From: Rhodanobacter sp. MP7CTX1
GTDB taxonomy: Bacteria; Pseudomonadota; Gammaproteobacteria; Xanthomonadales; Rhodanobacteraceae
Length of the DNA: 64,000 nucleotides
Assembly: GCF_014205795.1 (NCBI RefSeq)
Contig: NZ_JACHCN010000009.1
Coordinates: forward strand, 62,001-126,000
Direction of reading: 5' to 3'
Position numbers and translations under genes: made by a program. Under the pieces are notes generated by a model that saw nothing but the letters and a program-made list of their open reading frames with translations, did no database searches and had not been told where the DNA came from. Shown here in pieces: positions 63,974-64,000 of the stretch; positions within the stretch are counted from its first letter, which is position 1, and each line of letters begins with the position of its first letter.

Positions 63974-64000
63974 GCGACTGCTTCGCGGGCACAGGGCTTT

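Overview
The window is GC-rich gammaproteobacterial DNA. The chromosomal genes (hemD-hemX-hemY, djlA next to a small cytochrome c, a PdsS/PdsR-type two-component pair, trpE and rpe close together, a minimal chaperone-usher locus) and the dispersed GTAGGAGC-type palindromes fit the Lysobacterales (Xanthomonadales), probably Rhodanobacteraceae. The genus is an inference. No rRNA, tRNA or CRISPR array was recognised.

Positions 1 to about 21.8 kb are a mobile island whose left end lies outside the window. It carries a type III restriction subunit (truncated by the window edge) with an unknown downstream gene, a MobA/MobL relaxase, and a minus-strand block of island housekeeping genes: a DUF3987 ATPase-like protein, an AlpA-like regulator, a metal-binding/recombination-directionality-like protein, a YqaJ nuclease, a DUF932 protein and RadC. 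A P4-type tyrosine integrase (20400-21665) closes the right end. No type IV secretion genes are seen, so from this window the element looks mobilisable rather than self-transmissible.

Two cargo cassettes stand out. The first (11847-16085) is an OLD-family nuclease, a UvrD-like helicase and a trypsin-like serine protease with an intact His/Asp/Ser set. It resembles Gabija GajA/GajB with an added protease. It is bracketed by two diverged direct copies of a ~260-base module; each copy has a hairpin and encodes a 34-residue membrane peptide ending in a CxxC motif. The second (17378-19895) is an NA37/NdpA-like nucleoid-associated protein coupled to a 496-residue membrane protein. Both are best read as candidate anti-phage systems; no function is shown by sequence alone.

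From 22.1 kb on the DNA reads as chromosome: a TPR-sulfotransferase; a tripartite CzcA-type metal efflux operon (OMF, adaptor, pump) with a palindromic operator candidate; trpE; a sensor kinase, periplasmic protein and response regulator; rpe; djlA and a cytochrome c; purC; two small membrane proteins; the hemD-hemX-hemY block; several hotdog thioesterases; a flavin/2Fe-2S reductase; srkA; an RlmI-like methyltransferase; topoisomerase IB; rmuC; a FUSC protein; folE; and an EF-hand protein. Then comes a five-gene operon (membrane protein, XRE regulator, alpha/beta hydrolase, NatA- and NatB-like ABC exporter) under a promoter with two identical operators. The window ends in a chaperone-usher cluster of two SCPU-domain subunits, a chaperone and an usher.
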